Translations under genes and position numbers: made by a program
Shown here: positions 1 to 7,636 of the stretch, one piece after another
Position numbering within the stretch: position 1 is the first letter of the stretch
Layout: every line of letters begins with the position of its first letter
The notes under the pieces: model-generated
Database searches by the model: none
Told to the model about the DNA's origin: nothing
What the model saw: only the letters and a program-made list of their open reading frames with translations
Assembly (NCBI GenBank): GCA_002339265.1
Contig: DDKG01000285.1
Span: 1-20,735 of the forward strand
Reading direction: 5' to 3'
Origin: Massilia sp. UBA2604
Lineage (GTDB): Bacteria; Pseudomonadota; Gammaproteobacteria; Burkholderiales; Burkholderiaceae_D
DNA length: 20,735 bases

Positions 1-168
1 CAGCAGAACGCCGCGCTGGTGGAAGAAGCGGCGGCAGCCGCGGCCTCGCTCGAGGATCAGGCGGCCACGCTGGCGCGGCTGGTCAGCGTCTTCAAGGTGG
101 AGCGTAACGCCGAGTCACATAACGAAAGTTATCGAAACCATCCAAGACTGTCGATGATTGCCGCGTGA
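1..168 (+). CDS. Methyl-accepting chemotaxis protein, C-terminal fragment (5' end outside window)
   Basis: The frame is open from base 1 and ends at TGA 166-168, giving the last 55 residues of a protein that starts outside the window. The visible part begins QQNAALVEEAAAAAASLEDQ and continues as an alanine-rich, heptad-like helix to VFKV. This is the usual end of the cytoplasmic signalling domain of a chemoreceptor, where the antiparallel four-helix coiled coil closes. After VFKV there is a polar tail of about 20 residues ending in MIAA. It does not end in the NWETF-type pentapeptide that tethers CheR/CheB in some receptors. The sensor domain cannot be seen, so ligand and topology are unknown. 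A second, complete chemoreceptor gene lies at 17943-19397. Confidence 0.85.
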   Translation, partial: QQNAALVEEAAAAAASLEDQAATLARLVSVFKVERNAESHNESYRNHPRLSMIAA

Positions 169-223
169 TTTTCGAAAAAGGCAAAATATACTTTCGAAGT
201 ATAATTGTAAACACTGAAATGTG

Positions 224-252
224 TTGATTTAACCAAAGGTCGCGACTAGTAT
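224..252 (+). promoter_or_regulatory. Candidate sigma-70 promoter of the beta-helix gene
   Basis: A -35-like TTGATT (224-229) and a -10-like TAGTAT (247-252) are separated by 17 bases, each matching four of six consensus positions. Transcription would begin near 259, ahead of the GGAG at 273-276. The AT-rich gap 169-282 also holds a 7-bp stem (TATACTT 187-193 with AAGTATA 197-203, loop of three), without a following T-run. It is a prediction from spacing and consensus only. Confidence 0.35.
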
Positions 253-303
253 TTACGTTCCCTTGACCATCTGGAGCGACCTTTGAATACTCTCGAAGCC
301 TTC

Positions 304-1782
304 ATGAAATCGACCGCGTCGGCCGGCGCCGCCTGCCTGCTGCTGGCTGCACACGCGGGTACGGCACACGCCGCCACCATCACCGTCAGTCCCGGCCAAT
401 CGATCCAGACGGCGGTCAATGCCGCCGTGGCCGGGGACACCGTCCGCGTTCTTCCCGGCACCTACACGCAGAAGGTGCTGGTGTCGAACAAGTCCGGCAC
501 CGCCGGCGCGCCCATCCTGATCAAGGCCGATGCTGGGGTCGTCCTGCGCGGCGGCAATGGTGTGACACCCTCGGGCCGCCAGGGCCTGATCACGATCCGT
601 AACTCGAATTACGTGCGCGTCGAGGGATTCGAGGTCACCGGGTTCACGACCAGCAGCGCCAGCGCGTCGCCGGTAGGCATCCTGGTCGAAGGAAACGGGA
701 GCAACCTCCAGATCGTCAATAACAAGATCCATGGCATCAAGCATACGAGCACCTGCACCGAGGATGACGGGGAGGCATGCTGGGTCGGCGCCCATGGCCT
801 GGCCGTATTCGGCACCAATGCCACCGGCATCACCGACTTGCTCGTCCAAGGCAACGAGGTCTATCAGAACGTGTTGCAGTCCAGCGAGGCACTGGTGCTC
901 AACGGGAATATCAACCGTTTCGAAGTCCTCGATAACTACGTGCACGACAATAACAATATCGGACTCGACTTCATCGGCTTCGAAGGCGAGTGCGACTGCG
1001 GCGACAATGACCGCGCGCGCAACGGCATCGTGAAGAACAACCGCGCGGTGAACAACTCGAGCAAGAACAATCCCTGGTATCAGAACGTGGGCTCGGCAGC
1101 CGGCTTCTATGTCGATGGCGGCCGCTACATCGTCTTCGAAGGCAACACGTCGACCGGCAACGATCTCGGTTTCGAATTCGCCAGCGAACACGCTGGCAAG
1201 GCGACCGAGGATATCGTGATGTCAAATAACGTCGTCTACAAGAACCGTGAAGCGGGGCTGACGGTCGGCGGCTACGATGCGAGCGTCGGTGCGGCGCGGC
1301 GCATCCACGTGCACAATAACTCGTTCTACAAGAACAAGGGCTGGGGCAATGAGATCGTGTTCCAGTACAAGGTCATCGACTCGCGCTTCAGCAACAACAT
1401 CTTCTTCGGCACGGGCCCTGCATCGGACAATTATCAGACTTGGGGCAGCGGCCATAGCGGCAATGTGTGGGGCACCAACCTGTGGTGGGGCACGAATGCC
1501 AGCGGCGGCAGCCTGCCTGGCGTACGCGTGCTGGCCAATCCGCGCTTCATCGCGCCGGACAGCGGCAACCTGAACCTGCAGGCGACCTCGCCCGCCATCG
1601 ATGTCGGCGCAACGAGCGTCGCATTGACCAACTGGACCTCGCCGCTGTGGAGCCGCTACTTTGCCGGCGGCGCCATCGCCGTCAACGGTGTCACCGACAT
1701 CAACGGCCAGGCTCGCGTCGAAGGCAGTACGATCGACCTCGGCGCCGACGAATACGGCTCGACGCCGGCGGCGAAGAAGTAA
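304..1782 (+). CDS. Secreted right-handed parallel beta-helix repeat protein
   Basis: This is an exported protein of 492 residues. The ATG at 304 gives a signal peptide starting MKSTASAG, with a hydrophobic core CLLLAA and likely cleavage after AHA (residue 23). A TTG at 283, six bases after GGAG (273-276), would add seven residues including an acidic one, so I prefer the ATG, although it has only GAAG at 295-298. The mature protein opens with SPGQSIQTAVNAAVAGDTVRV, the usual entry of pectate-lyase-like beta-helices. It then carries many Asn-ladder coils (NNKIHG, GNEVYQN, DNYVHDNN, KNNRAVNN, GNTSTGND, SNNVVYKN, HNNSFYKN, SNNIFF). The end (AIDVGA, then DINGQAR and IDLGADEYG) resembles the choice-of-anchor Q ending of surface beta-helix proteins. 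The fold suggests binding or cleavage of a polysaccharide, but I cannot name a catalytic triad or a substrate. It appears monocistronic and converges on the LysR gene. Confidence 0.85.
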   Translation: MKSTASAGAACLLLAAHAGTAHAATITVSPGQSIQTAVNAAVAGDTVRVLPGTYTQKVLVSNKSGTAGAPILIKADAGVVLRGGNGVTPSGRQGLITIRNSNYVRVEGFEVTGFTTSSASASPVGILVEGNGSNLQIVNNKIHGIKHTSTCTEDDGEACWVGAHGLAVFGTNATGITDLLVQGNEVYQNVLQSSEALVLNGNINRFEVLDNYVHDNNNIGLDFIGFEGECDCGDNDRARNGIVKNNRAVNNSSKNNPWYQNVGSAAGFYVDGGRYIVFEGNTSTGNDLGFEFASEHAGKATEDIVMSNNVVYKNREAGLTVGGYDASVGAARRIHVHNNSFYKNKGWGNEIVFQYKVIDSRFSNNIFFGTGPASDNYQTWGSGHSGNVWGTNLWWGTNASGGSLPGVRVLANPRFIAPDSGNLNLQATSPAIDVGATSVALTNWTSPLWSRYFAGGAIAVNGVTDINGQARVEGSTIDLGADEYGSTPAAKK

Positions 1783-1792
1783 GGAGGCAGCA

Positions 1793-1825
1793 GGCGCTCA
1801 CCGCCGCCCGATGCGCGGCGGCGCC
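1793..1825. terminator. GC-rich hairpin between convergent genes, possible terminator
   Basis: Between the beta-helix gene and the LysR gene, which converge, GGCGC (1793-1797) and CGCCGC (1802-1807) can pair with GCGGCG (1815-1820) and GCGCC (1821-1825). This leaves a four-base bulge and a seven-base loop. The hairpin reaches the last base of the LysR stop codon. No T-run follows on either strand, so an intrinsic-terminator role is uncertain. Confidence 0.3.
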
Positions 1826-2766
1826 TACAGCCCGAGACCGGCGTCGACCGCCTTTGCCCCGCGCGGCCTGCCGTTCGGGCCGAGCTGGGCCTCGATCAGT
1901 TCGAGCATGCCCTGGGCGGCATGCGACAAGGCCCGGTCCTTGCGCTGCACGACAAGGATCGGCCGCACCACGGCGGCCGTCTCGAGCGGGATGGCGACCA
2001 GGTCCAGGCTGCGGAACTGGAACAGCGTCAGCTCCGGCACCAGGCTGACGCCCAGGCCATTGCCGATCAGGCCGGCCACGGTGGCCAGGTGCTCGACCTC
2101 CAGGCCCGAATGGCGCACCGCCACTCCACGCGTGAGCTGATCGACGTGCTGGCGCACGCTGGTCGACGGCGCCAGGTGGATCAGTTCGCAGCCCGCCAGG
2201 TCGGCCACCCTGATCTTGCGCTTGCGCGCCAGCGGATGGTCGCGCCGGCACACGAAGAAGAACGGATCGCTGCACAGGGTCCGGGTGTCGAATTCGGACA
2301 GGTTGGCGCCGGGGGCGGTCAAGGCCAGATCGACCTTGCCCTGCCTGAGCAGGTGCAGGCACTGGTCCGACAGCGCGTCGAACATCTGCACCGTGATGCC
2401 GGGATAGCTGGCCTTGTACTGCGCGATCACCGCCGGCAGGCCGTTGGCCGCCAGAGACGGCAGGACTGCCAGCGCCACCCTGCCCTTGCGCCGCGCGATG
2501 AAGTCGCTCATGTCGGTGAAGGCGGCGTCCAGGTCGGACAGCAGGGCGCGCGCCACTTCGACGAACAGTTCGCCTTCGGTGGTCAGGGTGACGTTGCGCG
2601 TGTCGCGCTGGACGAGCTTTGCGCCGACCGTCGCTTCCAGCTTCTGGATCACGGCGCTGAACGCGGATTGCGACAGGTGGCAGCGCTCGGCCGCCTGGGT
2701 GAAATGACGGTGCTGGTCCAGCGCCAGGAAGGCCTGCAGCTGCTTGGTCGAGATATTCGGTAGCAT
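1825..2766 (-). CDS. LysR-family transcriptional regulator
   Basis: The 313-residue length is typical of LysR-type regulators. Residues about 5-66 form the winged helix-turn-helix (KQLQAFLALDQHRHFTQAA, then LSQSAFSAVIQKLEATVGAKL and TLTTEGE). A linker helix follows, then a periplasmic-binding-protein-like effector domain at about 90-297. The gene diverges from the CitMHS transporter with a 128-base gap, the classic arrangement of a LysR protein controlling its neighbour in response to a pathway metabolite. The likely effector is the carboxylate handled by the transporter/AtuA set. The ATG at 2766 keeps the canonical N-terminus; no Shine-Dalgarno is obvious upstream. A dyad at 2774-2794 lies only seven bases upstream of this start, which fits negative autoregulation. 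The effector identity is inference. Confidence 0.9.
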   Translation of the reverse strand: MLPNISTKQLQAFLALDQHRHFTQAAERCHLSQSAFSAVIQKLEATVGAKLVQRDTRNVTLTTEGELFVEVARALLSDLDAAFTDMSDFIARRKGRVALAVLPSLAANGLPAVIAQYKASYPGITVQMFDALSDQCLHLLRQGKVDLALTAPGANLSEFDTRTLCSDPFFFVCRRDHPLARKRKIRVADLAGCELIHLAPSTSVRQHVDQLTRGVAVRHSGLEVEHLATVAGLIGNGLGVSLVPELTLFQFRSLDLVAIPLETAAVVRPILVVQRKDRALSHAAQGMLELIEAQLGPNGRPRGAKAVDAGLGL

Positions 2767-2773
2767 CGCGCCG

Positions 2774-2794
2774 GCGATTTATCCAAAAAATCGC
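2774..2794. promoter_or_regulatory. Candidate LysR-type operator (T-N11-A dyad)
   Basis: GCGATTT (2774-2780) and AAATCGC (2788-2794) form a perfect 7-bp inverted repeat with a seven-base spacer. T2778 and A2790 are symmetric and 11 bases apart, the T-N11-A pattern of LysR-type recognition sites. It lies in the divergent region between the LysR gene and the CitMHS gene, next to the regulator's own start codon. The symmetry is seen in the sequence; the binding is inferred. Confidence 0.5.
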
Positions 2795-2894
2795 ACAATC
2801 AATCGGAAAAATCCATTTTACAAGAAAAAGGAAGCGCCCCCAGAATGGGCTCAAGTGCTGCTCGATCAGTACATCAATAAGATTGGAGACTTCA

Positions 2895-4229
2895 ATGCTG
2901 GCCTTCCTCGGCTTCGTCACTATTTTCGGCCTGCTGTTCGTCATCCTCGGCAAGAAGATGTCCGCACTGGCCGCGCTGATCGCGATCCCCGTGCTCACCG
3001 CGCTGGCCGGCGGCTTCGGCCCCGAGATCGGCGGCTTCATCACCGACGGCATCCGGGCGATCGCGCCGATCGCCGGCATGCTGGTATTCGCCATCCTGTT
3101 CTTCGGGGTGCTGACCGATGCCGGCATGCTCGACCCCATCGTCAACGGCGTCCTGAAGGTCGTCGGCACCCATCCCGCCCGCATCACGCTCGGCACTGCG
3201 GTGCTGGCGGCGATCGTCCACCTCGACGGCTCCGGCGCGGTCACCTTCCTGGTGGTGGTGCCGGCCATGCTGCCCCTGTATATCAAGCTGGGGATGGACA
3301 AGCGCATCCTGGCCTGCATCGTCGCCATGGCGGCCGGCGTCGCCAACGCCCTGCCCTGGGGCGGACCGACCTTGCGCGCCTCGGCGGCGCTGCACATCCC
3401 GATGTCCGAGCTCTACCTGCCCATGGTGCCGGTGCAGATCGCCGGCATGCTGTTCGTGTTCGCCTGCGCATGGCTGATGGGCATGCGCGAGCAGCGCCGC
3501 CTGGGCCTGGACGGCGCGATGCTGACCAGCGCCGGTGGTATCGGCGCAAGCGCTGGCGCGGCGCCCCATCACGTGCACGAGATCGACGACGAGGCGCTGA
3601 AGCTGCGCCGGCCGGGACGCTTCCTCGTCAACGTGCTGCTGGTGATCGTCGTGCTGGCCACCATGATCACCAACACGCTCGATCCGGTCGCCTGCTTCAT
3701 GATCGGCACCGTGCTGGCCCTGTTGATCAACTATCCGGACGTCGCCGAGCAGCGCAAGCGCGTCGACGCGCATGCCAAGGCCGCCCTGATGATGGCGAGC
3801 CTGCTGTTCGCGGCCGGCGTCTTCACCGGCATCATGAAAGGCACCGGCATGCTGACCGCGATGGCCCAGCTGCTGGCGGCCAGCATCCCGGCCAGCCTGG
3901 CCAGCCACCTGCCCTTCGTCACCGGCCTGGCATCGATGCCGTTGAGCCTGATCTTCGATCCGGACTCGTTCTACTTCGGCGTGCTGCCGGTGCTGGCGGA
4001 AGCCGGCGCCACGCTCGGCGTGCCGCCGGTGCAGCTGGCCCAGGCCTCGCTGATGGGCCAGATGACCACCGGCTTCCCGGTCAGCCCCCTGACCCCGGCC
4101 ACCTACCTGCTGGTCGGGCTGGTCGGCATCGACCTCGCGGACCACCAGCGCTTCACGATCCCCTACCTGTTCGCCACCACGGTCTTCATGACCTGCGTCG
4201 CGGTGCTGGTCGGCCTGTTCCCGTTCTGA
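2895..4229 (+). CDS. CitMHS-family citrate/carboxylate:proton (metal-complex) symporter
   Basis: This is an inner-membrane transporter of 444 residues, the usual length of CitMHS proteins, which carry citrate or related carboxylates with protons, often as a metal complex. The chain is hydrophobic throughout, with about a dozen membrane segments starting MLAFLGFVTIFGLLFVIL. Family-like stretches include IVHLDGSGAVTFLVVVPAML, NALPWGGPT and DPDSFYFGVLPVL. A hydrophilic loop with APHHVHEIDDEALK divides the two halves. I chose ATG 2895 because GGAG (2885-2888) lies six bases upstream; the in-frame TTG at 2883 overlaps that site. It is the first gene of a run (CitMHS, AtuA-like, AtuA-related, porin) and is divergent from a LysR gene. 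The exact substrate cannot be read from sequence and may be a carboxylate other than citrate. Confidence 0.9.
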   Translation: MLAFLGFVTIFGLLFVILGKKMSALAALIAIPVLTALAGGFGPEIGGFITDGIRAIAPIAGMLVFAILFFGVLTDAGMLDPIVNGVLKVVGTHPARITLGTAVLAAIVHLDGSGAVTFLVVVPAMLPLYIKLGMDKRILACIVAMAAGVANALPWGGPTLRASAALHIPMSELYLPMVPVQIAGMLFVFACAWLMGMREQRRLGLDGAMLTSAGGIGASAGAAPHHVHEIDDEALKLRRPGRFLVNVLLVIVVLATMITNTLDPVACFMIGTVLALLINYPDVAEQRKRVDAHAKAALMMASLLFAAGVFTGIMKGTGMLTAMAQLLAASIPASLASHLPFVTGLASMPLSLIFDPDSFYFGVLPVLAEAGATLGVPPVQLAQASLMGQMTTGFPVSPLTPATYLLVGLVGIDLADHQRFTIPYLFATTVFMTCVAVLVGLFPF

Positions 4230-4257
4230 AGAACTTACTCATACCATCCAGGACTAC

Positions 4258-5595
4258 ATGATGAAAACCCTACGCATCGGCGGCGGCGCCGGCTACTCGG
4301 GCGACCGCATCGAACCCGCGCTCGAACTGGCCGAACGTGGCGAGCTCGATTACCTCGTGTTCGAGTGCCTGGCCGAGCGCACCATCGCCCTGGCCCAGCA
4401 GGCCAGGATGAAGGATCCGGCGCTGGGCTACGACCCTTTGCTTGAGGCGCGCATGCTGGCGGTGCTCAAGACCTGCGCCGACAAGGGCATCAGGATCGTC
4501 ACCAATATGGGCGCCGCCAATCCACTGGCCGCCGCCGCGAAGATCAGGGAGATCGCCGTCTCGCTCGGCCTGCACGGCCTGAAGATCGCCGCCATCACCG
4601 GCGACGACGTCCTCGATCGGCTGCGCCACGGCGACTATGTCGACGACAGCGGCGAACCGGTGCAGGCACTGGGCGAGCGGCTGCTGTCGGCCAACGCCTA
4701 CCTCGGCGCGCAGCCGCTGGTCGAGGCGCTGGCCCAGGGCGCGGACGTCGTCGTCACCGGCCGCGTGGCCGACCCTGCCCTGGTGCTGGCGCCCGCGATC
4801 CATGCCTTCGGCTGGGCCATGGACGACTGGCAGCGGCTCGGCCAGGGCACGCTGGCCGGCCATCTGCTCGAATGCGCGGGCCAGGTCTGCGGCGGCTATT
4901 TCGCCGACCCTGGCTGCAAGGACGTGCCCGACCTGGCGCGGCTGGGCTTTCCGATTGCCGTCATTGGCGAAGACGGCAGCGTCGAGATCACCAAGGTGGC
5001 GGGTTCGGGCGGCAAGGTCACCACCGCCACCTGCACCGAGCAGCTGCTGTACGAAATCCACGACCCCGCCGCCTACCTGACGCCGGACGTGGTGGCCGAC
5101 TTCTCGGCCGTGACCATGCGCCAGGCCGGGCTTGATCGCGTGACGATCCACGGCGCTAGTGGCCATCCGAAGAGCGGCATGCTGAAGGTCTCGATCGGCT
5201 ATATCGACAGCTACGTCGGCGAAGGACAGATCTCGTACGCCGGGCCGGGCGCCCTGGCGCGCGCGCGCCTGGCGCAGGAGATCGTCGCCAGTCGCCTGGC
5301 GCTGACCGGCGTGGCCTTGACCGAGGTACGTTATGACCTGATCGGCGTGAATGCGCTGCACGGCGAACGCTTGGCGCCGACGGCCGAGCCGTTCGAGGTG
5401 CGGCTGCGCGTCGTGGGCCGCGCCGACAGCATGCGCGAAGCGATCCGCGTCGGCAACGAGGTCGAGACGCTGTATACCTGCGGACCGGCAGGCGGCGGCG
5501 GCGCCACCAGATCCGCGCGCGAAGTGGTCGCCATCCGCTCCACCCTGGTGCCGGCCGAACTGGTCGCCACGGCCATCCATTTCGAGGAGACCTGA
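4258..5595 (+). CDS. AtuA-family protein (DUF1446 core, acyclic terpene utilisation type)
   Basis: The protein has 445 residues. It opens with the glycine-rich TLRIGGGAGYSGDRIEPALE and LVFECLAERTIALAQ typical of the AtuA/DUF1446 family. VVTGRVADPALVLAP, SGHPKSGMLKVSIGYIDSY and a late CGPAGGGGAT are further family-like motifs. AtuA belongs to the acyclic terpene (citronellol/geraniol) degradation cluster of Pseudomonas, but its chemistry is not firmly known, and many homologues sit in non-terpene clusters. No AtuC/AtuF carboxylase or acyl-CoA dehydrogenase gene accompanies it here, so a terpene pathway is unlikely from this context. The double ATG at 4258 and 4261 leaves the start ambiguous by one codon; AGGA lies at 4250-4253. 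It is 28 bases after CitMHS and one base before the next gene, so co-transcription is likely. It lacks the small C-terminal domain, which is encoded separately. Confidence 0.85.
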   Translation: MMKTLRIGGGAGYSGDRIEPALELAERGELDYLVFECLAERTIALAQQARMKDPALGYDPLLEARMLAVLKTCADKGIRIVTNMGAANPLAAAAKIREIAVSLGLHGLKIAAITGDDVLDRLRHGDYVDDSGEPVQALGERLLSANAYLGAQPLVEALAQGADVVVTGRVADPALVLAPAIHAFGWAMDDWQRLGQGTLAGHLLECAGQVCGGYFADPGCKDVPDLARLGFPIAVIGEDGSVEITKVAGSGGKVTTATCTEQLLYEIHDPAAYLTPDVVADFSAVTMRQAGLDRVTIHGASGHPKSGMLKVSIGYIDSYVGEGQISYAGPGALARARLAQEIVASRLALTGVALTEVRYDLIGVNALHGERLAPTAEPFEVRLRVVGRADSMREAIRVGNEVETLYTCGPAGGGGATRSAREVVAIRSTLVPAELVATAIHFEET

Positions 5596-5596
5596 C

Positions 5597-5899
5597 ATGA
5601 AACTACGCGATATCGCGCACTCGCGCGCGGGCGACAAGGGGGACATCTCGAACCTGTCCCTGATCGCCTTCAGGGCCGAGGACTACGCCTTGCTCGAAAG
5701 GCACGTGACGGCGGAGCGGGTGCGCCTGCATTTCGCCGGCATCGTGCACGGCGAGGTCACGCGCTACCTGCTGCCGCAACTGGGCGCGATGAACTTCGTC
5801 ATGCAGGGAGCGCTCGGCGGCGGCGTCACACGCTCGCTGGCCCTGGACGCCCACGGCAAGTCGCTCAGCTCCCTGCTGCTCGACATGGACCTCGAATAA
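5597..5899 (+). CDS. AtuA-related small protein (AtuA-like ferredoxin-fold domain)
   Basis: The protein has 100 residues and matches, by pattern, the domain that ends full-length AtuA proteins. It starts MKLRDIAHSRAGDKGDISN, where the HSRAGDKGD stretch (residues 8-16) is the family signature, and continues with a GALGGGVTRSLALDAHGKSL stretch. ATG 5597 begins one base after the TGA of the AtuA gene, with GAGGAG at 5584-5589, inside the end of that gene, as ribosome-binding site. The spacing implies translational coupling and a fixed partnership. In long AtuA proteins this part is fused, so here the enzyme appears split into two chains. The 'ferredoxin' name refers to the fold; no Fe-S cysteine motif is present. 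It is probably cytoplasmic. Confidence 0.85.
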   Translation: MKLRDIAHSRAGDKGDISNLSLIAFRAEDYALLERHVTAERVRLHFAGIVHGEVTRYLLPQLGAMNFVMQGALGGGVTRSLALDAHGKSLSSLLLDMDLE

Positions 5900-5957
5900 A
5901 AGAAAACCGATCGCGGTCCGGCAACACGCATCACCCGAAAAAACACAGGAGACAATC

Positions 5958-7049
5958 ATGAAAACATCGGCGGCGATTTCGATCGCCATGCTGGCGATCG
6001 CCGGTACTACCGCCAGCAGCACGGCGACGGCGCAATCGAACCTCACGATCTATGGCGTCGCCGACGCCGGCATCGTGTCCGAGCGCGGCGGCGCGGCGGG
6101 CAACATCACGAAGGTCAGCAGCGGCGTGGCGTCCGCCTCGCGCCTGGGATTCCGCGGCAGCGAAGACCTGGGCGGCGGGGTGTCGGCGCTGTTCGTGCTC
6201 GAAGCCGGCATCTCGATCGACACCGGCGCCCTGGCTTCGTCGAGCCAGGCCTTCAACCGCCAGTCCTTTGTCGGCCTGAAAAGCGTCGATGCCGGCAGCC
6301 TCACCATCGGCCGCCAGTACACCCTCACCTACAACGCCCTGGGCCAGGTGGGCGATCCCTTCGGCAGCGGCATGTCGGGGAGCGCCAAGAACCTGTTCCC
6401 GGTCGCGGGCGCCAACCTGCGCGCGAACAATTCGATCATCTACGCGACGCCCGTGAAGAACGGCTTCAGCGCCGAAGCGCTGTATTCACTGGGCGAAATC
6501 AGCGGCGCCGACAGGGATGCCGGACGCCAGTACAACGTCGGCATCAATTATTCGAAAGGCCCGATCAACGCCCGCCTGGCGCACAACCGCCGCAACAACG
6601 ACAACGCCACCGTCACCGGCGTTGCCAGCGGCCGCAATACCCTGTTCGTCGCCAACGTCGACTTCAAGGCGATCAAGGTCTACTTCGCCTACAGCCGTGA
6701 CGAAGGACCAAACAGCGCACCGCTGAACAACGCCACGCCGCTGCCCTACGGCCGGGAGTTCAATCCCAGCCTGAAAGGCGACGACACGCTGTTCGGCGCC
6801 ACCATTCCGGTCGGCGCGGCCGGCACCTTCGTGACCTCGTACATCCGCAAGAACGACAAGACGGCACTGGACCAGGACGCGGCGCAGTATGCGGTGGGCT
6901 ACGTCCATGCCTTGTCGAAGCGCACCAGCGCGTACACCTCGTACGGGATGATCGACAACAAGAACGGCGCCGGCTATACGGTGGGTAACAATGCCGAAAC
7001 CGGCTCAGGCGACCGGGCCTTCAATATCGGCCTGCGGCATAGTTTCTGA
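5958..7049 (+). CDS. Outer-membrane porin, Gram-negative general porin family
   Basis: The protein has 363 residues with a signal peptide (MKTSAAISIAMLAIAG, likely cleaved after ATA near residue 25). The mature start QSNLTIYGVADAG is the hallmark of burkholderial trimeric porins. Alternating beta-strands follow, with SRLGFRGSEDLGGGVSALF and SFVGLKS-GSLTIGRQYT typical of the barrel and constriction loop. The chain ends FNIGLRHSF, with the C-terminal phenylalanine needed for BAM insertion. AGGAGA (5947-5952) precedes the ATG at good distance. It lies 58 bases after the AtuA-related gene on the same strand, without a clear hairpin between, so it may be the last gene of that operon and bring its carboxylate substrate through the outer membrane. 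Alternatively it has its own promoter. Only five bases separate it from the convergent metalloprotein gene. Confidence 0.93.
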   Translation: MKTSAAISIAMLAIAGTTASSTATAQSNLTIYGVADAGIVSERGGAAGNITKVSSGVASASRLGFRGSEDLGGGVSALFVLEAGISIDTGALASSSQAFNRQSFVGLKSVDAGSLTIGRQYTLTYNALGQVGDPFGSGMSGSAKNLFPVAGANLRANNSIIYATPVKNGFSAEALYSLGEISGADRDAGRQYNVGINYSKGPINARLAHNRRNNDNATVTGVASGRNTLFVANVDFKAIKVYFAYSRDEGPNSAPLNNATPLPYGREFNPSLKGDDTLFGATIPVGAAGTFVTSYIRKNDKTALDQDAAQYAVGYVHALSKRTSAYTSYGMIDNKNGAGYTVGNNAETGSGDRAFNIGLRHSF

Positions 7050-7054
7050 GCCGG

Positions 7055-7621
7055 TCAGGCTGGCCGCAAGCGCAGCGCCAGCCAGCGCGCCGGGCCGTGG
7101 TGCAGGTTGGCGCGGTCGCCAGGATCACGCAGGAAGCCTGACAGCACCCGCTCGAACAGCGCCAGGCTGTCGCGGTAGCGCTGCTGGCGCATGGCGCCCG
7201 GTTTCTTCAGGAATTTGAGGACGAAGTAATCGGCCAGCAGGTCGCCCTGGGCTTCCATATTGTAGTCGGCCAGGGTGGCGTCTTCGTGCAGGGTGTAGCC
7301 GTACGATAGCCCGATGCGAAACACGCCGCGCAGCCGCACCGGATAGCCCAGCTGATGCTGCCAGACGTGCACCATCTCGTGCATGAACCAGTGGATCGCG
7401 GGCGGATCGCCGCGCGCATAGTCGGGCAGGAAGCAGGAACGGTGAAAATACATGCTGCCGTTCGGTGTCATCGCGCAGTTACGCGGCTGGAACGGCATGT
7501 AGCGCCGGTCGTACACGCGTACCCGGCGATAGTCGATGGCGTCGCGGAACAGCAGCGACGCCATCGCCGTCTCGCCCTCGCTGAGAGGGCGAAAACGGGA
7601 AGGAAGGCGCGATCGCAGCAT
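7055..7621 (-). CDS. Small HExxH zincin-like protein of unknown function (vgr-related type)
   Basis: The protein has 188 residues. HEMVHVWQHQLG (zinc motif HEMVH at 81-85) is followed by NMEAQGDLLADYF (121-133), where Glu123 is a possible third zinc ligand, giving a gluzincin-like arrangement. The N-terminal part has FQPRNCAMTPNGSMYFH (44-60). This layout recalls proteins annotated 'vgr-related' or DUF4157-like, which are poorly characterised and sometimes found near type VI secretion genes. No secretion gene is visible here. There is no signal peptide or membrane segment. ATG 7621 has AAGGA a few bases upstream on the minus strand; Met20 is an alternative start. It begins 15 bases after the eda stop on the same strand, so it looks like the third gene of the edd-eda operon. 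Whether it is an active peptidase, and what it has to do with sugar catabolism, is unknown. Confidence 0.8.
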   Translation of the reverse strand: MLRSRLPSRFRPLSEGETAMASLLFRDAIDYRRVRVYDRRYMPFQPRNCAMTPNGSMYFHRSCFLPDYARGDPPAIHWFMHEMVHVWQHQLGYPVRLRGVFRIGLSYGYTLHEDATLADYNMEAQGDLLADYFVLKFLKKPGAMRQQRYRDSLALFERVLSGFLRDPGDRANLHHGPARWLALRLRPA

Positions 7622-7636
7622 GCGATCCTTTTTCCT

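Noticed and set aside
200..205. Perfect TATAAT upstream of the beta-helix gene
   Set aside because: No acceptable -35 lies 16-18 bases upstream, and it falls inside the small stem 187-203. The pair at 224-252 fits better.
1700..3397. Long minus-strand open frame (565 codons) across the LysR gene
   Set aside because: It overlaps the LysR gene and part of the CitMHS gene in other frames and gives low-complexity Arg/Gly/Ala-rich protein without motifs. It is a by-product of high GC at third codon positions.
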